A stretch of 7,909 nt of DNA from Desulfobacteraceae bacterium UBA5852. GTDB taxonomy: Bacteria; Desulfobacterota; Desulfobacteria; Desulfobacterales; UBA5852. Below the pieces are notes generated by a model. That model ran no database searches and had not been told where the DNA came from. It was given only the letters and a program-made list of their open reading frames with translations. Shown here one piece after another: positions 6,704 to 7,909 of the stretch. Within the stretch, counting starts at the first letter, position 1. Each line of letters starts with the position of its first letter. Where the stretch lies: assembly GCA_002432195.1 (NCBI GenBank), contig DJGG01000282.1, positions 4,964 through 12,872 on the forward strand, given 5' to 3'. The position numbers were made by a program, and so were the translations under genes.

Positions 6704-7729
6704 TCAGTCGAACTGGACCCGGGGGTCCACCAGGGCCACGCAGATGTCCGAGAGGATATTGCCGATCAGAAACAGCAGGGAGGAGATGACCAGCACCCCC
6801 AGCACCACGGGGTAGTCGCGCTCCACCACGGATTCGTACCCCAGCAGCCCCATGCCGTCGATGTTGAAAACCTTCTCGATGAGAAACGATCCCGAGATGA
6901 TGATGGATATGTTCTGGCCGAAGGACGTGGCGATGGGGATCAGGCTGTTGCGCAGGGCGTGGCCGAAAACCGCCCCCTTGAAGGGCAGCCCCTTGGCGAT
7001 GGCCGTGCGCACGTAGTCCGCCGCCAGGTTGTCCATGAGGGTGTTTTTCATCAGGAAGGTCATCATGGCAAAGGAGCTGATGACGTAGGCGAACAGCGGC
7101 AGAACCGTGTGCCACAGCAGGTCCAGGACCCGGCCCCCGGCACTCAACTCCTGAAAGTTCTCGCTCACCAGCCCTCCCAGGGGAAACACGTCCCACTGGC
7201 CGGCCAGCAGCACCAGCAGGAAAAGGCCGATGACCCAACCGGGAATGGCATACCCGGTGAAAACGATCACCGAGGAGAGGTTGTCGAAGGCCGAGTTGTG
7301 GCGCACGGCCTTGGCGATCCCCAGGGGGATGCAGACGCCATAGACCAGCACGGTGGAGATCAGCCCGAAGTACAGCGATATGGGGATCCGCACCCGGATC
7401 ATGTCCCAGACCGGATCGTAGTAGCGCGTGGAGACCCCCAGGTCACCCCGCAGGATCTTGCCCAGCCACTCCAGGTAGCTTTGCACCAGGGGCTTGTCGA
7501 ACCCGTAGTATTCCTTGAGGAAGGCGATCTGCTCGTCGGAGAGGGGCTGCCGTTGGGCCCCCTCGGAGGCCCGCGGCCCGCCGCCTTCGAACTGCTGTTG
7601 CTGGGCCTGGGCGATCATGCGCTCGATAGGCCCCCCCGGCACAAACCGCGTGATGGCGAACACCAGGACGGTGATCCCCAGGAAGGTGGGGATGATCAGC
7701 AGCAAGCGCCGGATGAAGTAGGCCGTCAT
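6704..7729 (-). CDS. yejB: Peptide ABC transporter permease, YejB-like
   Basis: This 341-aa permease is the first gene of the operon. It starts with the typical Y-F-I-R-R-L-L-L-I-I-P-T membrane segment (about 5-28), followed by the FVPGGP motif and a periplasmic loop (33-115) containing Y-G-F-D-K-P at 75-80. Other segments are at about 117-140, 152-176, 207-226, 268-287 and 306-330. The EAA-like cytoplasmic loop is at 239-265. The motifs G-Y-A-I-P at 159-163, G-L-L-G-Y-E with R-D-Y-P-V at 294-308, and L-V-D-P-R at 333-337 are shared with E. coli YejB (about 364 aa). The start at 7729 has GGGAG six bases upstream. The loop around residues 41-60 is Gln/Gly-rich and shorter than in E. coli, which accounts for the length difference. 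A candidate promoter lies 40-68 bases upstream. Assignment to the YejB branch of the OppB/DppB permeases is strong. Confidence 0.94.
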   Translation of the reverse strand: MTAYFIRRLLLIIPTFLGITVLVFAITRFVPGGPIERMIAQAQQQQFEGGGPRASEGAQRQPLSDEQIAFLKEYYGFDKPLVQSYLEWLGKILRGDLGVSTRYYDPVWDMIRVRIPISLYFGLISTVLVYGVCIPLGIAKAVRHNSAFDNLSSVIVFTGYAIPGWVIGLFLLVLLAGQWDVFPLGGLVSENFQELSAGGRVLDLLWHTVLPLFAYVISSFAMMTFLMKNTLMDNLAADYVRTAIAKGLPFKGAVFGHALRNSLIPIATSFGQNISIIISGSFLIEKVFNIDGMGLLGYESVVERDYPVVLGVLVISSLLFLIGNILSDICVALVDPRVQFD

Positions 7730-7768
7730 GCCCGACTCCCGAATTGTAGGTCCACCGCACGGAAGTGC

Positions 7769-7797
7769 AATCTAACGGAAAAGCGGATCGATCTCAA
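7769..7797 (-). promoter_or_regulatory. Candidate sigma-70 promoter of the transporter operon
   Basis: Read on the - strand, TTGAGA (7797-7792, five of six consensus bases) and TAGATT (7774-7769, four of six) are separated by exactly 17 bases. Transcription would start near 7762, giving a leader of about 33 nt with the ribosome binding site GGGAG at 7740-7736. This is the only AT-leaning stretch before the first gene. No operator palindrome is evident over it. Confidence 0.5.
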
Positions 7798-7909
7798 GGG
7801 GCCGATCAGGCGGTGGATAAACTCGCTTCGGGCCGAAAGGCAAGGCGCGGCGCGATGCGCCTAGCGGGAGCCAAGTTCAGGGGGTGGTGAGCATTTTCGC
7901 GAGGGGCGC
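7798..7909. other. Unassigned DNA upstream of the operon
   Basis: I see no supportable gene. All three - strand frames end in stops here, and the + strand frame that enters from the permease region is a shadow. Two local palindromes are visible: TTCGG/CCGAA at 7827-7837, and AGGCGC/GCGCCT at 7843-7862 around an eight-base loop. They could be part of a dispersed intergenic element or an incomplete terminator from a neighbouring gene. There is no T run next to them. Confidence 0.3.

Noticed and set aside
3697..6789. Open frame of 1030 codons on the + strand opposite the binding-protein and permease genes
   Set aside because: It is rich in Gly, His, Val and Pro without any domain. It runs antisense to three strongly recognised genes and is a by-product of GC-rich codon use.
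6626..7864. Open frame of 412 codons on the + strand opposite the first permease gene
   Set aside because: It has a His/Gln/Gly-rich composition with no recognisable domain and is fully antisense to a clear YejB-like gene. Treated as a shadow.

Overview
The window is GC-rich throughout and densely coding. Stops are so rare that long shadow frames run opposite every real gene. The proteins look like those of a Gram-negative bacterium with an inner membrane and periplasm. No taxonomic marker is present. The general style (GC-rich; a K/A/E-rich membrane protein beside a split peptide transporter) would fit Desulfobacterota or another proteobacterial lineage, but that is only an impression.

Layout: (a) 1-111, a short upstream region ending in a good ribosome binding site. 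(b) 112-1518 on the + strand, an unrecognised 468-aa single-pass membrane protein. It has a histone-H1-like Lys/Ala/Pro N-terminus, a very regular octad-repeat charged helix, one membrane segment and an alpha-helical, probably extracytoplasmic C-terminus. (c) 1519-1643, a convergent intergenic gap carrying two separate hairpin terminators, one for each converging transcript. (d) 1644-7729 on the - strand, a five-gene peptide ABC importer operon. Its transcription order is permease (YejB type), permease (YejE type), lipoprotein substrate-binding protein (YejA-like), ATPase (OppD/DppD type), ATPase (OppF/DppF type). (e) 7730-7909, the operon leader with a candidate sigma-70 promoter and about 110 bases of noncoding or unassigned DNA.

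The five transporter genes are tightly packed: gaps of 28 and 33 nt, then two 4-nt ATGA stop/start overlaps. They supply one of each part expected for a complete importer. The lipoprotein would capture a peptide, the two permeases form the channel, and the two ATPases drive transport as a heterodimer. The notable point is the combination. The membrane and binding subunits are of the Yej (microcin C / oligopeptide / muropeptide) kind. The ATPases are not the fused two-domain YejF of enterics but two separate proteins with the Opp/Dpp C-terminal domain and its four-cysteine cluster.

I see no clear evidence of a wholly new system, mobile element, CRISPR array or RNA gene. The most interesting items are the mosaic transporter and the octad-helix membrane protein.
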